Positions 1-8,077 are shown, numbered from the stretch's first letter. The stretch: DNA of 64,000 bases from Pedobacter sp. Bi126 (GCF_918698245.1 NZ_CAKKMS010000003.1:1033690-1097689); one strand, 5' to 3'. Numbers and translations: made by a program. The notes: generated by a model not told the origin, from the letters alone.

Positions 1-216
1 AACAAAGCCAGGGCTTATGTAGAAAATGCCGAAATCAGCATTGCCGCCGATCCCATTGTACAATATATGGGTAAAGCAGAACTGCAAAGAGCAATTGATA
101 CTACGCGTAAAGATATGCAGAAAGCAGCAAAAGATATGGACTTTTTGCAGGCGGCAAAGCTGCGTGACGAAATGTTTGCCCTAGAAAAAATGTTTAACGA
201 AAAATTCGGTAAGTAA
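1..216 (+). CDS. uvrB: UvrABC system protein B, C-terminal end (partial)
   Basis: The window opens inside a gene; frame 1 is open for 71 codons to a TAA. The translated tail contains a UVR motif (DFLQAAKLRDEMFALEK, about 15 residues before the stop), the short helical hairpin by which UvrB contacts UvrC. The preceding residues (NKARAYVENAEIS, then IQYMGKAEL-like text) match the linker after the helicase core of UvrB. UvrB is the damage-verifying helicase of nucleotide excision repair and acts in the cytoplasm. The helicase motifs lie outside the window, so the assignment rests on the UVR domain and linker. UvrC and a few Clp proteins also carry UVR motifs, but not so close to the C terminus with this linker. 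Confidence 0.85.
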   Translation, partial: NKARAYVENAEISIAADPIVQYMGKAELQRAIDTTRKDMQKAAKDMDFLQAAKLRDEMFALEKMFNEKFGK

Positions 217-233
217 CGATTTGGTTTTATAGC

Positions 234-289
234 ATGATTTTTAGATAATTTAGCCTACAATTGCTTTAAACAAGTTATCTAAAAATCAT
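234..289. repeat. 15-bp perfect inverted repeat before the DUF3472 gene
   Basis: The arms atgatttttagataa (234-248) and ttatctaaaaatcat (275-289) are exact reverse complements separated by 26 bases. The right arm ends three bases before the ATG at 293. There is no T-run after the right arm, so it does not look like an ordinary terminator for uvrB. It could be a split operator or a 5'-UTR hairpin covering the ribosome entry site. Confidence 0.75.
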
Positions 290-292
290 TCA

Positions 293-1585
293 ATGAAATC
301 TTTTAAACTAATAACACTGATCGTACTCGGTGTCATGGGGCTAAAAAGTTATGCCCAAAATGCTACAGCAATTTCCCTTCCACTTGGAGGTAATGCCTAC
401 AGTTCTTTACACCAGGATTCAGAAAGAACATTATCCAACAGGGGAATCGTAAACTGGTCTAACCCAAAAGAATATTTTACAGCTTATTTTCGGGTTTCTA
501 AACCTGGTACCATAACGGTATCATTAAGCGATAAACCTACTGTAGATGGGCAATCAGTTCTGGAATTCGCCATCAACAATCAATCTAAAAAGGTAGGTTT
601 CGATGAAACCAAATCATTTGACGGCAAGATTGGCGAGTGGACCATTAAAGATACGGGCTACGTTGCCTTAACCATTAAAGGAATAAGCAAAACTGGAACG
701 AAATTTCCTTCAATACAAGCCTTATCCATTAGTGGAACAGCAACTGAAGGCAAAACGGCTTATGTTAAAAACAACGAAGGCAACTTTTTTCATTGGGGCA
801 GACGTGGGCCATCGGTTCACCTCAACTATCAACAACCTGAAAATGTAAATGCAGCGTGGTATTATAACGAAGTAACTGTGCCAAAGGGTGAAGATATTTT
901 AGGCTCTTATTTTATGGCTAACGGATTTAGTGAAGGCTATTTCGGGATGCAGGTAAATAGTCCAACCGAACGGCATATCTTATTTTCGGTATGGAGCCCT
1001 TTCAATACCGACGATCCTAAAAGTATCCCGGAATCGCACAAAATAAAAATGCTAAAGAAAGGAGAAAACGTACATACGGGAGAATTTGGTAATGAAGGTG
1101 CTGGCGGTCAGAGCTACCTAAACTACATGTGGAAAGCAGGAAATACCTATAAATTTTTGTTGCATGGTGTGCCTGGAAAAGATAGCCTAACTACTTACAC
1201 TGCTTATTTCTTTGCTCCCGAAATCAATAAATGGCAATTGATAGCCAGTTTTACCAGGCCGCAGACTAAAACCTATTTAAAACGCTTCCATTCCTTTTTA
1301 GAAAACTTTTCACCTGTACAGGGCGACTTATCGCGGAAGGTTTTGTTTGATAACCAATGGATCTGCGATGATAAGGGAACATGGACTGAATTAAAATCTG
1401 CCCGCTTTACGACTGACAACACAGGAGCAAAAGGATATCGGATGGATTATCAGGGAGGAGTAGATAATGGTGCCTTTTATTTAAAGAACGGGGGCTTTTT
1501 TAACGATTACACCACACCAAGAAAAATATTTACCAGAAGCACTACAGGTAAAAAACCTGAAATAGATTTCAGTAAATTACCGTAA
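293..1585 (+). CDS. Secreted DUF5077/DUF3472 domain protein
   Basis: This 430-residue protein has an N-terminal signal peptide (hydrophobic core at residues 4-18, SYA-Q cleavage near 21), so it is exported. Residues of about 25-150 resemble a DUF5077 beta-sandwich and about 170-410 the DUF3472 family, with aromatic-rich stretches such as GNFFHWGRRGPSVHLNY and MWKAGNTYKF. The family is common in Bacteroidota and often found with carbohydrate-active genes, but no reaction is established. No lipobox or T9SS tail is visible, so a periplasmic location is likely. It stands alone after uvrB, with its own 5' inverted repeat. The ATG at 293 gives the full signal peptide. Family assignment is by recognition; the function is unknown. 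Confidence 0.8.
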   Translation: MKSFKLITLIVLGVMGLKSYAQNATAISLPLGGNAYSSLHQDSERTLSNRGIVNWSNPKEYFTAYFRVSKPGTITVSLSDKPTVDGQSVLEFAINNQSKKVGFDETKSFDGKIGEWTIKDTGYVALTIKGISKTGTKFPSIQALSISGTATEGKTAYVKNNEGNFFHWGRRGPSVHLNYQQPENVNAAWYYNEVTVPKGEDILGSYFMANGFSEGYFGMQVNSPTERHILFSVWSPFNTDDPKSIPESHKIKMLKKGENVHTGEFGNEGAGGQSYLNYMWKAGNTYKFLLHGVPGKDSLTTYTAYFFAPEINKWQLIASFTRPQTKTYLKRFHSFLENFSPVQGDLSRKVLFDNQWICDDKGTWTELKSARFTTDNTGAKGYRMDYQGGVDNGAFYLKNGGFFNDYTTPRKIFTRSTTGKKPEIDFSKLP

Positions 1586-1640
1586 CACTCAAAATAATTA
1601 TGGAATTTTGAGGCTTTAATCATGATTATATACAGCACAA

Positions 1641-1838
1641 ATGGACGGGCAAAACAGAAAAGACATTTATCCGGGATTAGAAGTCGGAATTATCTTGAAA
1701 AAAGATCAGCGGTCGGGAAATATCACTTACGGCGTGGTGAAAGATCTGCTCACGTCATCGGCATTTCATTCCAGAGGGATAAAAGTGAGGCTCGAAGATG
1801 GTCAGGTAGGCCGCGTAGCTGAAATTATTGAAGATTAA
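1641..1838 (+). CDS. YwbE family protein (DUF2196)
   Basis: This is a complete 65-residue protein beginning MDGQNRKDIYPGL, with the family core VGIILKKDQRSG, then GVVKDLLTSS, then HSRGIKVRLEDGQVGRVAEI. YwbE proteins are small single-domain beta-rich proteins of about 65 residues whose function is not established. A second open frame covers the same bases from 1622 but resembles nothing, and its start lies outside the conserved N terminus. The gene is free-standing, 55 bases after the DUF3472 gene and 127 before the DUF4834 gene. Confidence 0.88.
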   Translation: MDGQNRKDIYPGLEVGIILKKDQRSGNITYGVVKDLLTSSAFHSRGIKVRLEDGQVGRVAEIIED

Positions 1839-1937
1839 TGCGGATATTAAAACCTTTATAGGCTTATTTACGTATTATATTTGTAATCAAAATGCAATTA
1901 AAGGCACAATAAGTAACAAAATAAATTTTATGACGTC

Positions 1938-1945
1938 TATATTTG
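1938..1945 (+). promoter_or_regulatory. Candidate -7 element for the DUF4834 gene
   Basis: TATATTTG matches the Bacteroidota -7 consensus TAnnTTTG and lies 20 bases before the ATG at 1966. A second identical box sits at 1876-1883. No clear TTTG -33 element is visible at the expected distance from either, so this is a moderate call. Confidence 0.5.
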
Positions 1946-1965
1946 TAACAACAGTAATTTAAAAA

Positions 1966-2214
1966 ATGGCATTAGTAAAATTCATTTTCATCACAATATT
2001 GGTACTTTGGCTGATCAGAATGTTGATTAGGTTAATACTGCCAATGCTGTTTAATAACCTGGCCAGCAAAATGCAGAGTCAGGCTACAGGACAGCAACAA
2101 CAAAAACGGTCAAAACCTGAAGGCGCTATTTCGATAGATTATATGCCTCCAAAGCCTGATCAAAGTAAAACAGATAAACTCGGCGACTTCGTAGATTACG
2201 AAGAAGTGAAATAA
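1966..2214 (+). CDS. DUF4834 family small membrane protein
   Basis: This is an 82-residue protein with one N-terminal transmembrane segment (residues 5-29, rich in I, L and V), then a Gln-rich stretch and the acidic ending KLGDFVDYEEVK. That tail is characteristic of DUF4834 proteins, small Bacteroidota-specific inner-membrane proteins of unknown role. The length is typical. It has its own candidate promoter 20 bases upstream and a strong terminator directly after the stop, so it appears to be monocistronic. Confidence 0.85.
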   Translation: MALVKFIFITILVLWLIRMLIRLILPMLFNNLASKMQSQATGQQQQKRSKPEGAISIDYMPPKPDQSKTDKLGDFVDYEEVK

Positions 2215-2219
2215 AACTA

Positions 2220-2246
2220 AACCCTGAACTTGTTCAGGGTTTTTTT
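2220..2246 (+). terminator. Rho-independent terminator after the DUF4834 gene
   Basis: The stem aaccctgaac / gttcagggtt (2220-2229 with 2232-2241) has a two-base loop and is followed by an unbroken T-run to 2246. It starts six bases after the stop of the DUF4834 gene. Confidence 0.9.
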
Positions 2247-2247
2247 G

Positions 2248-2639
2248 TTTAAAGCCTGTCGAAACGCCTTGTAAGACATTTAAAACAGGTCCTTCGACAA
2301 GCTGCCATTGACGTATTTTAAAAACTAGCGTCATCTCGACTGTAGCGCAGTCCCGAACTTTCGGGAGAGAGATCTTTGTACCAAGTTATTGAAATCAAAT
2401 CTCAAAGATTTTGCTTCGCAGAGCCTTCGGGTTCTCCACTGCGGTCGAGATGACGATTTATCTTACCTGTTACTTAACTTCTTTGTTTTTTTGCTAGAAA
2501 ACTGGCCCCTCAGTATGACAATCCTATATTTAGATACAGACTTTTTTTTGTGTGAATTCAAAAAGCAATAATTTAAAATATATAGTTTAAGTTTAATGTT
2601 TTAACCTTCAACCCGAAAACCAAAACTATACCGGCAACT
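2248..2639. other. Non-coding spacer with a degenerate intergenic repeat
   Basis: No believable gene is seen. The main structure is a palindromic element at 2329-2455: the ends cgtcatctcgac (2329-2340) and gtcgagatgacg (2444-2455) are exact reverse complements, enclosing an inner hairpin (tcccgaactttcggga, 2351-2366) and GATC-containing text. A further copy-like fragment (ccttcgacaagct, 2291-2303) lies to its left. A 60-codon open frame at 2389-2571 starts inside the repeat and resembles no protein. Confidence 0.7.
2329..2455. repeat. 127-bp palindromic intergenic repeat element
   Basis: The terminal 12-bp perfect inverted repeats (2329-2340 and 2444-2455) and a nested hairpin define the element. 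The wording (GTCATCTCGACTG, CGAAC, GAGATCTTT, CTTCGGGTTCTC) is of the type widely scattered between genes in Sphingobacteriaceae genomes. Related, more decayed fragments occur at 8299-8328 and 54197-54262 in this window. No transposase is associated. Confidence 0.65.
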
Positions 2640-3089
2640 ATGAAATATTTTATTGTTTTTATCTCCTTGTGGATGGTAAGTGCGAAATGCTTTAGCCAGA
2701 CAAAACAGGATAGCTTAGCAATCAAACGTGCAGTCCTTGATTATATAGAATCGCAGCATACCCCAAATCCTAAACAAATGGAGCAGGCTTTGCACCCAAG
2801 GCTGGTTAAACGCACATTTTGGACGGATAAGGAAACCAACAAAGATTATGTTCGTGAAACCTCTGCAGAATCAATGGTTATCCTGGCTGAAAGTTATAAC
2901 CGCAAAAAAGATAAATTCCCCGCTGTTCCTAAAAAGGAAGTTAAAATGCTTGATGTTTCAGAGAAAACTGCCTCAGTTAAATTAATTGCAGATGAATGGA
3001 TCGATTATATGCACCTTGTTAAATTGAATGGGGTCTGGAAGATTATTAATGTGCTCTGGCAATTTAATGATAGTGCGAGGCACAAATAG
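2640..3089 (+). CDS. Secreted NTF2-like (lumazine-binding-like) protein
   Basis: This is a 149-residue protein with a signal peptide (hydrophobic residues 3-17, cleavage near CFS-Q at 19-20). The mature part has the order of an NTF2-like/SnoaL cone fold: DSLAIKRAVLDYIESQ, then HPRLVKRTF, then MVILAESYNRK, then VKLIADEWIDYMHLVKLNGVWKIINVLWQF. The final motif (LVKLNGVWKIIN) is typical of the putative lumazine-binding group (PF12893-like). The fold often binds small ligands, but no substrate can be read from the sequence. It is a single gene. The ATG at 2640 is preceded by a long AT-rich leader with no obvious Shine-Dalgarno, as is usual for this phylum. Confidence 0.75.
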   Translation: MKYFIVFISLWMVSAKCFSQTKQDSLAIKRAVLDYIESQHTPNPKQMEQALHPRLVKRTFWTDKETNKDYVRETSAESMVILAESYNRKKDKFPAVPKKEVKMLDVSEKTASVKLIADEWIDYMHLVKLNGVWKIINVLWQFNDSARHK

Positions 3090-3095
3090 CGCATA

Positions 3096-3544
3096 TTACC
3101 ATTCAGCTTGAAATTTGATTACCTCATTTCTTTTCTCAATTAGTTTAAGCATATAATTTTTAAGAAATATTTTTTCTACAAGCCGGCCTAATAAGCCAAA
3201 TGGTGCCTGAAAATCAAAAACATCAGTCATTTCTGTCTGAGAATCTATTATTTTAAACAGGTGTTGGTGGTGGAGTTTTTTAAAGGGGCCTTTAACCATC
3301 TCATCGACAAAGCGTGTTGGGTATTCCATTGTACTAATCTTATTCGTCATTTCGAACAGAATGCCAAATGCCTGGCTCGCCAGATAACGGATTCATGTAA
3401 ACCGATCAATCCGGCTCTCTTCCCAGCGATGGCTTTCTCACCAGAACTTTGCATCGACTGTACATGAAGGTCGATACTTATAGCCAGATCGAAACAGCGT
3501 TCAATCGGCGCATTAATCGATGTTTTTAAGATAATTGTGGGCAT
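3096..3544 (-). pseudogene. SRPBCC family protein, interrupted by a frameshift
   Basis: Two adjoining minus-strand frames encode successive parts of one SRPBCC (START-like) protein. 3544-3347 gives the N-terminal part (MPTIILKTSINAPIERCFDL, then ESVIWRARH), and 3350-3096 gives the rest (NKISTMEYPTRFVDEMVKGPF, then MTDVFDFQAPFGLLG and LIEKRNEVIKF). The family motif expected at the joint is WRARHFG. The DNA reads CAT-TTGGC, so one missing T in a T-run (plus-strand AAA, 3366-3368) explains the break. Restoring it gives 149 residues, the usual family length. These proteins bind hydrophobic ligands and are sometimes annotated as cell-division inhibitors, without firm evidence. This is either a recent pseudogene or a homopolymer sequencing error. 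Confidence 0.82.
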
Positions 3545-3646
3545 ACACTTAACTTTGGTCGTTTTTCTATGCTTTCTGCTTAAATCTGTTCGATTAACCC
3601 TATTGTTCTTAGTAAAAAATGAAAGTTTTGGATGGGAAATAAGCCG

Positions 3647-3712
3647 AACTTAAGGGTAAGGCTTTTTAGGGGTTAGGGTTTAGCGCTTGGTGGTTAGCGT
3701 TTAGGGTGAATA
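3647..3712. repeat. G-rich intergenic repeat (GGTTAGGGTTTAGCG type)
   Basis: This short stretch is built of TTAGGG-, GGTTAG- and TTTAGCG-like words (for example ggggttagggtttagcgctt, 3669-3688). Stretches of the same wording recur at 56297-56352 and 56603-56636, also between genes. It has no coding potential and its function is unknown. Confidence 0.5.
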
Positions 3713-3775
3713 TGTCTTGCTACTCAATACTTACTACTTGATACTTCTCTCATATCTCAAATCTCCTCTTCATAT

Positions 3776-4282
3776 CTATTTAAAAACTTTCAATACCGAG
3801 CCCCAGAACCAACTTTCTTCTGCTTTAAGCATTGTTTCTAGAGTTTTATCTACATTGAGGGCAAGTTTGTTAATATCGTTTACCGATTTTTTAAAGGTTT
3901 TAAACTCAGGATCTTTTTCATCGCCCACTACCGTTGACAGTTCATTTAAAACTTTTAAAACAGGTTCTAGCTCTCTTTTTTTACGCTCTTTAGCTACCTG
4001 ACGAGAAATATTCCAAACATCCTTATCGGCAAAAAAGTATTCTTTGCGCTCGCCTGCTTTGTGCTGTTTTTCAATTAAACCCCATCCAATTAAATCGCGC
4101 AGGGTCATGTTGGCGTTTCCCCTGGAGATACTCAACGCCTCCATAATTTCTTCAGTGGTAAGCGCTTCAGGAGAAATGAGTAATAACGCATGTACCTGGG
4201 CCATGGTCCGGTTAATTCCCCATTCGGAGCCTAATTTGCCCCAAGCTTCTATAAATTTTAATTTTGCTGCTGCTAATTCCAT
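3776..4282 (-). CDS. GbsR/MarR family transcriptional regulator
   Basis: This protein of about 168 residues has a winged helix-turn-helix near its N terminus. AQVHALLLISPEALTTEEIMEAL is the first part of the HTH, SISRGNANMTLRDLIGWGLI is the recognition helix, and KQHKAGERKEYFFADKD is the wing. This is the signature of the GbsR-like branch of MarR. The C-terminal half (LEPVLKVLNELSTVV and onward) is helical and should form the dimer interface. The start is placed at the ATG at 4282; the frame extends only to a TTG two codons earlier. It follows the alginate lyase gene on the same strand by about 30 bases, so the two may be co-transcribed. GbsR members respond to choline or glycine betaine in Bacillus, but the ligand here is unknown. 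Confidence 0.88.
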   Translation of the reverse strand: MELAAAKLKFIEAWGKLGSEWGINRTMAQVHALLLISPEALTTEEIMEALSISRGNANMTLRDLIGWGLIEKQHKAGERKEYFFADKDVWNISRQVAKERKKRELEPVLKVLNELSTVVGDEKDPEFKTFKKSVNDINKLALNVDKTLETMLKAEESWFWGSVLKVFK

Positions 4283-4312
4283 GCACAAATATAAATTTAT
4301 TTGTTTTGGAAG

Positions 4313-5398
4313 CTATTTGCTTTCCCGTTGTAGTTTATCCAATACCATCTGCCAGCTGGTATCGTTGTTATTTACTTTTTTTAACAGATCAGCCTGTGCC
4401 CTATCGAAATAAACAGATAGTTTTAATACCGGTAAAGCCAGATCTGGTTTAAACATCGTCCCGGGAGCAAATCCAGGTTCATTGTTCTTTGCACGGTCAC
4501 GGTCGAATTTAACGGTTGTATTCACATATTCTTCGTGCTGTTTTTCACCATTAATGTATGGGATCATCCATTCTACAGATTTTTTGATCGAAGATCCTTT
4601 AGGCGACTCATAAGTATAAAAATTGGTGCCTTTCGCCCTGTCGATCATAATGGCCAACTTTAACATCGGTTCCAGGTCGTAAATGTGGTAATGCATGGCA
4701 TCGCGCTCCTTAAAATCCAAACTTGTTCCGTCAGCATATAGATTGATATTGATGTGGCTTTTTAAATTGTCGATGGTCCATTTAATAAAATGCTGATTGT
4801 TTAAGGTGTAACCGATTTCGCCAACTTCTTTTAGCCGATGAGCATTCCAGTTATTAATGGCGGTAGCTCTGCCCGCTTTCATCCGTTTACTGTTAATTTC
4901 TGCTAAAGCCGTTTCAGTAAGCCATTGTTCAATCTGTTTTTTATCAGCTGTTGGGATATCTTTTTTAATCAGGTCATAAGCTTCAATTGCTTTATCCAGG
5001 TTGGTATCGTCAATAGGATCGCCATTTGGTTTATTGATTTTGGCCCATGCACTAAGAAATTCTACACATTTGTTTAAATATTTTCGATCATTGGTAATCC
5101 GATATTGTAAGGCCAGTGCAAACATTTTGTTCATATCTGCCAGGGCTAATCTGGTTTTCTCTTTTTTGGGATTTCCCTTTAATAATCCTTCAGTCCTGAT
5201 GGTATCTATTGGATTCGGGTTTTCGCTTAGATAATTTAATGCCGATTTTTCAAAGCCCAGGTATAGTTTTTTGGTTTCCTCATCATTTTTGATCTGGGTT
5301 TTCAGCTTTTTAATTTCATTGTTATTTAAACTTACAATTTGCGAAAACGAAGAAAAAGATAATAAAGCAAGAGCGATTGTAACGACAAACTTTCTCAT
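4313..5398 (-). CDS. Alginate lyase family protein (PL5-like)
   Basis: This 361-residue secreted protein has a signal peptide (residues 1-20, cleavage near SFS-Q). The body is all-helical. It carries the family landmarks NNWNAHR (182-188) and ERDAMHYHIYDLEPM (231-245), which correspond to the catalytic Asn/His and Tyr-bearing helices of AlgL-type lyases (alpha/alpha toroid, PF05426). Such enzymes cleave mannuronate-rich alginate by beta-elimination in the periplasm. There is no SusC/SusD pair nearby, so this is not a typical utilisation locus. The substrate could be another uronate polymer, including a self-made one. The next gene on the same strand is a GbsR-type regulator. The family call is good; the substrate is uncertain. 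Confidence 0.78.
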   Translation of the reverse strand: MRKFVVTIALALLSFSSFSQIVSLNNNEIKKLKTQIKNDEETKKLYLGFEKSALNYLSENPNPIDTIRTEGLLKGNPKKEKTRLALADMNKMFALALQYRITNDRKYLNKCVEFLSAWAKINKPNGDPIDDTNLDKAIEAYDLIKKDIPTADKKQIEQWLTETALAEINSKRMKAGRATAINNWNAHRLKEVGEIGYTLNNQHFIKWTIDNLKSHININLYADGTSLDFKERDAMHYHIYDLEPMLKLAIMIDRAKGTNFYTYESPKGSSIKKSVEWMIPYINGEKQHEEYVNTTVKFDRDRAKNNEPGFAPGTMFKPDLALPVLKLSVYFDRAQADLLKKVNNNDTSWQMVLDKLQRESK

Positions 5399-5491
5399 AA
5401 TAAATAGGTTGAATTTTTATTCTTTCCTACAAATCTAATTTTTTATTCAGCATGCATTTAATTTATTACTTTTTTATACCGCTCAATTTTT

Positions 5492-5499
5492 TATTTTTG
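5492..5499 (+). promoter_or_regulatory. Candidate -7 element for the YfhO gene
   Basis: TATTTTTG fits TAnnTTTG and lies 28 bases before the ATG at 5528, in the divergent spacer between the alginate lyase and YfhO genes. The -33 element is not clear. Confidence 0.4.
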
Positions 5500-5527
5500 A
5501 CGTTCGTTTAAACTTAAACAAACCTTA

Positions 5528-8023
5528 ATGAATAACTGGTTTAATAAAAATGGCATTCACTTAGCCATTATTGCGTTTTTTGTAGTCATCACTTTTGCCT
5601 ACTTCAGTCCTGTTTTGCAGGGTAAAGCGCCACAGCAGGGCGATGTTTTGCAGGCTAAGGCCATGCAGAAAGAAATTATGGATATTAAGGCGAAAGATGG
5701 TAAAGGCCCACTTTGGACCAACCAGATGTTCGGTGGTATGCCAGCTTACCAAATTTGGGTACAGTATCCCCTCAATATTACAACGTATGGTATCGATGTA
5801 ATAAAAGGTATTTTCCCAGATCCTGTTGGAACAGTTTTGTTATACCTTTTAGGCGCATACCTATTATTTTGTGTATTAAAAATAAACCCATGGCTTGCTG
5901 CTGCCGGGGCAATCGCTTTTGCATTTACCTCGTATAATTTTATCATTATTGCTGCGGGGCATAGCAATAAGGCATTAGCAATTGGCTTTTTTGCTCCTAT
6001 TTTGGCTGCCATTATTCTCATTCTAAGGGGCAGGTATCTGGTAGGAGGCAGTTTGCTGGCGTTGTTTATGGCGCTAGAGATCCGCTCGAACCACATCCAA
6101 ATGACCTACTATTTATTTATAGCGTTATTTATTCTAGGCTGTATAGAACTTTACCATGCCTTTAAAGCAAAACAGCTTCCGGCATTTGGTAAAGCTGTTG
6201 CTTATATAGCTGCGGGTATTTTCCTGTCGGTTCTGGTAAATGCAGGTACCCTGTGGACAACCTACGAGTATGGCAAAGAAACCATCCGTGGTAAATCGAA
6301 TTTAACTACCGATAAAGCCGAGCCTGCAAATGGTTTGGATAAAGAATATGCCTACCAATGGAGCCAGGGTGTTGGAGAGAGTTTCTCATTTCTGATTCCG
6401 AATATTTATGGTGGTGCAAGCAGTATTGACGAAATTATTAAGCCTGAAAGCAATACTTATAAAGCAGTTGAAAAAAATCTTCAGGGCGTTGATCCAAAGC
6501 AGGCCATTGGTTATGTGGCGCAAAATTTGGGCACCAACCAGTATTGGGGCAATAAACCGGGTACTTCCGGGCCGTATTATTTTGGAGCCATTATCTGTTT
6601 CTTATTTGTTTTCGGACTGTTTATAGTAAAACACCGCTGGAAATGGTGGATCTTAGGATCAAGTATCTTATTGCTGTTCCTTTCCTTTGGAAATAACTTA
6701 CCGTTTATTTCAGATATATTCTTCGATTACTTGCCGGGCTATAATAAATTCAGGGCGGTAGAATCGATATTGGCCGTTGTAGGTTTATTGGTACCCTTGC
6801 TGGCTATACTGGCCATTAAAGAAGCACAAGAAGGAAAATACGATCAAAAATATTTAGTGCAGAGATTAACCTGGTCAGCAGGTATTACCGGTGGTTTTGC
6901 TTTAATTATTGCCGTGATCCCTACGGTGTTCTTCAGCTTTACGCAGGCCAACCAGGCACAGGTTTTAGATGCTTTAACACAAACCTTGCAGAATAACCGA
7001 GGTGCTGCAATGGAAATTTTAAATGGCATTGTTGCCGACCGTGTGGCTTTAGCACGTGCTGATGCTTTACGTTCTTTATTGTTCGTAGCCATCGGTTTTG
7101 GAATTACCTGGGCCTTCATTACCAAAAAACTGAACATGCAATTGGCTTTTGGTTTATTGGCATTATTTGTTTTAATTGATTTGTGGCAGGTAGACCGCCG
7201 TTATTTAAACAACCAGAATTTTGTAAGTAAATCCGATTTAGATAACCATTATCAACCCAGGGATGTAGATAATTTTATAGCGGCTGATAAAGATCCAAAC
7301 TTTAGGGTTTTCGATTTATCGTTGGGCGATCCGTTTAAAAGTGCCGAAACTTCTTATTTCCATAAAACCGTTGGTGGTTTCCACTCCGCGAGGTTAAAAC
7401 GTTTTCAGGAGTTGGTGGATAACCAATTAACAAAAAGCGTTAACCAGGATGTGTTGGATATGTTAAATACCAAGTACATTATTACACAAGATCCTCAGAA
7501 TGGATCGTATAAAATGCAGCGTAACGCAACGGCAGCGGGTAATGCCTGGTTTGTACAAAGTGTTCAGTTTGCCAAAAACGGTGATGAAGAAATGAAGGCC
7601 ATTAGCAGTTTTGATGCTAAAAAAGAAGCCATTGTTGATGAAAGTTTCAAAAATTCGATTGATACCAAACGTTTAGGAACTGGTCAGGAAGGTTTTATTA
7701 AATTAACCAACTATAACCCTGATCATTTAACTTATGAGTACTCAACCGCTAAAGATGTAATTGCAGTGTTTTCAGAGATTTATTATGATAAGGGCTGGAA
7801 GATGTATATCGATGGTGTTGAAAAGCCATACTTCAGGGCTGATTATGTTTTACGTGCGGCACAATTAGAAGCAGGCAACCATAAACTTGAGTTTATTTTC
7901 CACCCAACATCGTATTATACCGGAGAGAAAATCTCTTTAGCTGGATCTATCTTATTGTTGGCCGGATTAGGTTTTGGGTTTTATTCAGAAGAAAAGAAGA
8001 AAAAGAAAGCAGTTAAAGCTTAA
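5528..8023 (+). CDS. YfhO family membrane protein
   Basis: This 831-residue integral membrane protein has about a dozen hydrophobic segments, starting at residues 11-29 and continuing through about residue 570. It then has a soluble region, and a last membrane segment just before the Lys-rich tail (EEKKKKKAVKA). The periplasmic C-terminal part carries the YfhO-typical text EIYYDKGWKMYIDGVEKP, then LRAAQLEAGNHKLEFIFHP. YfhO proteins belong to the GT-C-like membrane glycosyltransferase group. In Gram-positives they help glycosylate lipoteichoic acid; the role in Bacteroidota is not established. The length is typical. The gene has its own promoter candidate and a strong terminator and stands alone. 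Confidence 0.87.
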   Translation: MNNWFNKNGIHLAIIAFFVVITFAYFSPVLQGKAPQQGDVLQAKAMQKEIMDIKAKDGKGPLWTNQMFGGMPAYQIWVQYPLNITTYGIDVIKGIFPDPVGTVLLYLLGAYLLFCVLKINPWLAAAGAIAFAFTSYNFIIIAAGHSNKALAIGFFAPILAAIILILRGRYLVGGSLLALFMALEIRSNHIQMTYYLFIALFILGCIELYHAFKAKQLPAFGKAVAYIAAGIFLSVLVNAGTLWTTYEYGKETIRGKSNLTTDKAEPANGLDKEYAYQWSQGVGESFSFLIPNIYGGASSIDEIIKPESNTYKAVEKNLQGVDPKQAIGYVAQNLGTNQYWGNKPGTSGPYYFGAIICFLFVFGLFIVKHRWKWWILGSSILLLFLSFGNNLPFISDIFFDYLPGYNKFRAVESILAVVGLLVPLLAILAIKEAQEGKYDQKYLVQRLTWSAGITGGFALIIAVIPTVFFSFTQANQAQVLDALTQTLQNNRGAAMEILNGIVADRVALARADALRSLLFVAIGFGITWAFITKKLNMQLAFGLLALFVLIDLWQVDRRYLNNQNFVSKSDLDNHYQPRDVDNFIAADKDPNFRVFDLSLGDPFKSAETSYFHKTVGGFHSARLKRFQELVDNQLTKSVNQDVLDMLNTKYIITQDPQNGSYKMQRNATAAGNAWFVQSVQFAKNGDEEMKAISSFDAKKEAIVDESFKNSIDTKRLGTGQEGFIKLTNYNPDHLTYEYSTAKDVIAVFSEIYYDKGWKMYIDGVEKPYFRADYVLRAAQLEAGNHKLEFIFHPTSYYTGEKISLAGSILLLAGLGFGFYSEEKKKKKAVKA

Positions 8024-8045
8024 TATATCTTTAAATACATTTATG

Positions 8046-8077
8046 CCCCGTAAGATTAAAATCTTGCGGGGTTTTTT
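8046..8077 (+). terminator. Rho-independent terminator after the YfhO gene
   Basis: The stem ccccgtaagat (8046-8056) pairs with atcttgcgggg (8061-8071), with one T-G pair in the middle and a four-base loop. TTTTTT follows to 8077. It lies 23 bases after the stop. Confidence 0.9.

Noticed and set aside
1622..1822. 66-codon frame overlapping the YwbE gene
   Set aside because: It resembles no protein and shares its bases with the well-conserved YwbE frame, which explains it as a shadow.
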